A stretch of DNA of 14,843 nucleotides, from contig CAUCIO010000040.1 of the NCBI GenBank assembly GCA_958442925.1, forward strand, positions 1 to 14,843, in the 5' to 3' direction. The position numbers were made by a program, and so were the translations under genes. Under the pieces are notes generated by a model. It ran no database searches. It worked only from the letters and a program-made list of their open reading frames with translations, and was not told the DNA's origin. The stretch is from an uncultured Clostridium sp. GTDB taxonomy: Bacteria; Bacillota; Clostridia; Lachnospirales; Lachnospiraceae. Positions 13,015 through 14,843 of the stretch are shown in pieces; the stretch's first letter is position 1, and every line of letters begins with the position of its first letter.

Positions 13015-14828
13015 TGGAACAGGAGAAAAGAGACGCAGGAGAAGAGCTGGAGCTGGAGGTTCCAAACCACGCCATAAAAACATTAAAGAGAATGTGGGAT
13101 TCTTCCAAAGACCAGCATGCAAGACTGTATCTGGTCGGGATTTCCGTAGTATTCTACACTCTGTTTTCTATTATATCGCCGCTTTACAGCGCTCATCTGG
13201 TGGATTTTATCTGGAATGGGGTGAAGGAGGCTAAGGCGGCAGGAGAGGTGTTTTCTTTTAGCTGGGAATCGGGCGGACTGCAGCTGCTTATTATGTTTTC
13301 CCTTTACTTTATTAGCTGGCTGTTTTACACAGCGCAGAATTTTCTCATGGCTGGTTTTGCAGAAAGGATGAATTTAAGGTTCAGAGAGCAGATAAGCCGT
13401 AAGCTTTCAAAGCTTCCTCTGTCCTACTTTGACGGACACCAGCCGGGAGAGATTTTAAGCAGAGCAGTGAATGATCTTGATAAAGTGTCGGAAGCTCTTC
13501 AGACAGGGCTTTTAAAGCTGTTTACTTCGGTGGGCCTGGTAGCAGGCTCCCTTCTCATCATGTTTTTGTACCACGTGCCTCTGACGGTTATATTCCTGAT
13601 TTTTACAGGACTTTCCATGGTTTTGACAAATTTCTTTACAGGAAAGACATTAAAAACATCCGCCAGACGCCAGAGGGCTTTAAGCAGGCTGACCAGCTGC
13701 GTAGAGGAGAGCATGAGCGGCCGCGTGATTATCAAGGCTTTTAACAGGGAAGAGGAAAGCCGCCAGGAAATCCGTCAGGCATCGGAGCAGCTGGCGGAGG
13801 CAGCGGGACAGGCGGATTTTCTGACTCAGGCCATCAATCCGGCTATCCGATTTGTGAACCGGGTGGGGCAGGTGCTGATTGCGGCGATAGGCGGAAAACT
13901 TCTTATAGACGGAATCATGACTGTGGGAGCTATTCAGGCCTTTTTACAGTATGTATACCAGGCAGCGGAGCCGCTGACAGAGGTTTCCTATATGATTAAT
14001 TCCATGCAGTCGGCGCTGGCTTCTGTGGAACACGTATATCAGATGTTAGATGAAGAAGAGATAAGTCTTGAGCCGGAACAGCCAAAGACTGTAAAAGAGG
14101 CGGAAGGAAGCGTAGTGTTTGAGCAGGTACAGTTTGGGTATGATCCAGAACGCCCTCTCATGAAGAATCTGAGTTTTACGGCAAAGCCAGGGCAGAAAAT
14201 TGCCATTGTGGGAAATACGGGGGCAGGAAAAACAACTCTGATCAACCTTTTGATGCGGTTTTATGAGGTAAACGGCGGACAGATTTTTCTGGACGGTGTG
14301 GACACGTCTCATATGACAAGAGCGGATCTCAGGCGGAATTTTGGAATGGTGCTGCAGGACACCTGGCTGTTCGGAGGAACCATTGCAGAAAATATCGCTT
14401 ACGGAAGGCCTGAGGCTTCCAGGGAAGAGATTACAGCTGCCGCAAAAGCAGCGTATGCAGACTTTTTTATCAGGACTATGCCGCAGGGATATGATACGGT
14501 TCTGGACAATGAGGCGGAGACGATTTCAGCCGGCCAGAGACAGCTGCTTACCATTGCCAGAGTAATGCTCTGCAGTCCGCCGGTGCTGATTCTGGATGAG
14601 GCCACCTCCAGCGTGGATACCAGAACGGAGATGGCCATTGGAAAGGCGATGCAGACTCTTATGAAGAACAGGACCAGCTTTGTAATTGCCCACCGTCTGT
14701 CTACCATCGTAGATGCAGATTTAATCCTGGTAATGAAAGATGGCGATATTATTGAGCAGGGAAACCACAGAGAGCTTCTGAAGGCAGGAGGGGCTTACGC
14801 AGAGCTTTATAACAGCCAGTTCGCATAG
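13014..14828 (+). CDS. ABC exporter half-transporter with canonical catalytic residues (heterodimer subunit B)
   Basis: This 604-residue protein has a short charged N-terminal tail, six predicted membrane helices within about 38-335, and a nucleotide-binding domain (about 366-604). Motifs are A-loop Y376, Walker A GNTGAGKTT (400-408), Q-loop Q448, Walker B LILDE (525-529, catalytic E529), D-loop SSVD (532-535) and H-loop H560 (VIAHRLST). The signature is ISAGQ (504-508) rather than LSGGQ. In the heterodimer this altered signature would pair with subunit A's degenerate Walker site. This subunit's intact E529 and H560 would pair with A's FSGGQ to form the one hydrolytic site. A GAGGGGAG ribosome binding site lies inside the end of the upstream gene. 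Only 15 bases follow the stop codon, so the end of the operon is not seen. Confidence 0.94.
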   Translation: MEQEKRDAGEELELEVPNHAIKTLKRMWDSSKDQHARLYLVGISVVFYTLFSIISPLYSAHLVDFIWNGVKEAKAAGEVFSFSWESGGLQLLIMFSLYFISWLFYTAQNFLMAGFAERMNLRFREQISRKLSKLPLSYFDGHQPGEILSRAVNDLDKVSEALQTGLLKLFTSVGLVAGSLLIMFLYHVPLTVIFLIFTGLSMVLTNFFTGKTLKTSARRQRALSRLTSCVEESMSGRVIIKAFNREEESRQEIRQASEQLAEAAGQADFLTQAINPAIRFVNRVGQVLIAAIGGKLLIDGIMTVGAIQAFLQYVYQAAEPLTEVSYMINSMQSALASVEHVYQMLDEEEISLEPEQPKTVKEAEGSVVFEQVQFGYDPERPLMKNLSFTAKPGQKIAIVGNTGAGKTTLINLLMRFYEVNGGQIFLDGVDTSHMTRADLRRNFGMVLQDTWLFGGTIAENIAYGRPEASREEITAAAKAAYADFFIRTMPQGYDTVLDNEAETISAGQRQLLTIARVMLCSPPVLILDEATSSVDTRTEMAIGKAMQTLMKNRTSFVIAHRLSTIVDADLILVMKDGDIIEQGNHRELLKAGGAYAELYNSQFA

Positions 14829-14843
14829 AGAAAGCAGGGAAAA

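Overview
The window looks like a chromosomal segment from a Gram-positive anaerobe of the class Clostridia, most likely a gut Lachnospiraceae. This is judged from intermediate GC content, strong AGGAGG-type ribosome binding sites, sigma-A-like promoters, and the gene set (a DUF1836 regulator, a YerC/TrpR-type regulator, a D,D-carboxypeptidase, a COG0523 GTPase pair). The genus cannot be fixed from the sequence alone. No rRNA, tRNA, CRISPR array, insertion sequence or phage gene is visible.

Layout. (1) Bases 2-3173, plus strand: two c-di-GMP turnover genes that overlap by 56 bases. The first is a membrane-bound diguanylate cyclase, cut by the window edge. The second is a PAS-GGDEF-EAL protein with a degenerate GGDEF half and an intact EAL phosphodiesterase half. 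(2) Bases 3279-5336, plus strand: two adjacent COG0523/CobW-type P-loop GTPase genes. The first has the CxCC metal motif and a very long His-rich segment. The second lacks CxCC and carries a C-terminal domain resembling the C-terminus of YcgQ/DUF1980 proteins. Together they look like a metal (probably zinc) handling unit. (3) Bases 5435-6877, minus strand: a membrane-anchored polysaccharide deacetylase whose Arg-rich N-terminal tail is separated from the rest by an in-frame TAG. (4) Bases 7093-8307, plus strand: a secreted D-alanyl-D-alanine carboxypeptidase, divergent from the deacetylase; both act on the cell envelope. (5) Bases 8447-9448, minus strand: an orphan NMT1/SsuA-like substrate-binding lipoprotein. 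(6) Bases 9654-9968, plus strand: a YerC/TrpR-family regulator, convergent with a DUF1836 regulator (9976-10626, minus strand). (7) Bases 10763-14828, plus strand: a marR-ABC-ABC operon encoding a MarR regulator and the two halves of an asymmetric heterodimeric ABC exporter. The three genes overlap by 4 and 1 bases.

Regulation is readable in several places. The marR promoter contains an 11-bp perfect inverted repeat, the likely autoregulatory operator. The divergent DUF1836 promoter has a 15-bp palindrome filling most of its -35/-10 spacer. Convergent gene pairs are separated by perfect-stem hairpins that can terminate in both directions.

The points most worth a second look are the in-frame amber codon in the deacetylase, the GTPase-DUF1980 fusion beside its His-rich paralogue, and the palindrome-in-spacer promoter of the DUF1836 gene.
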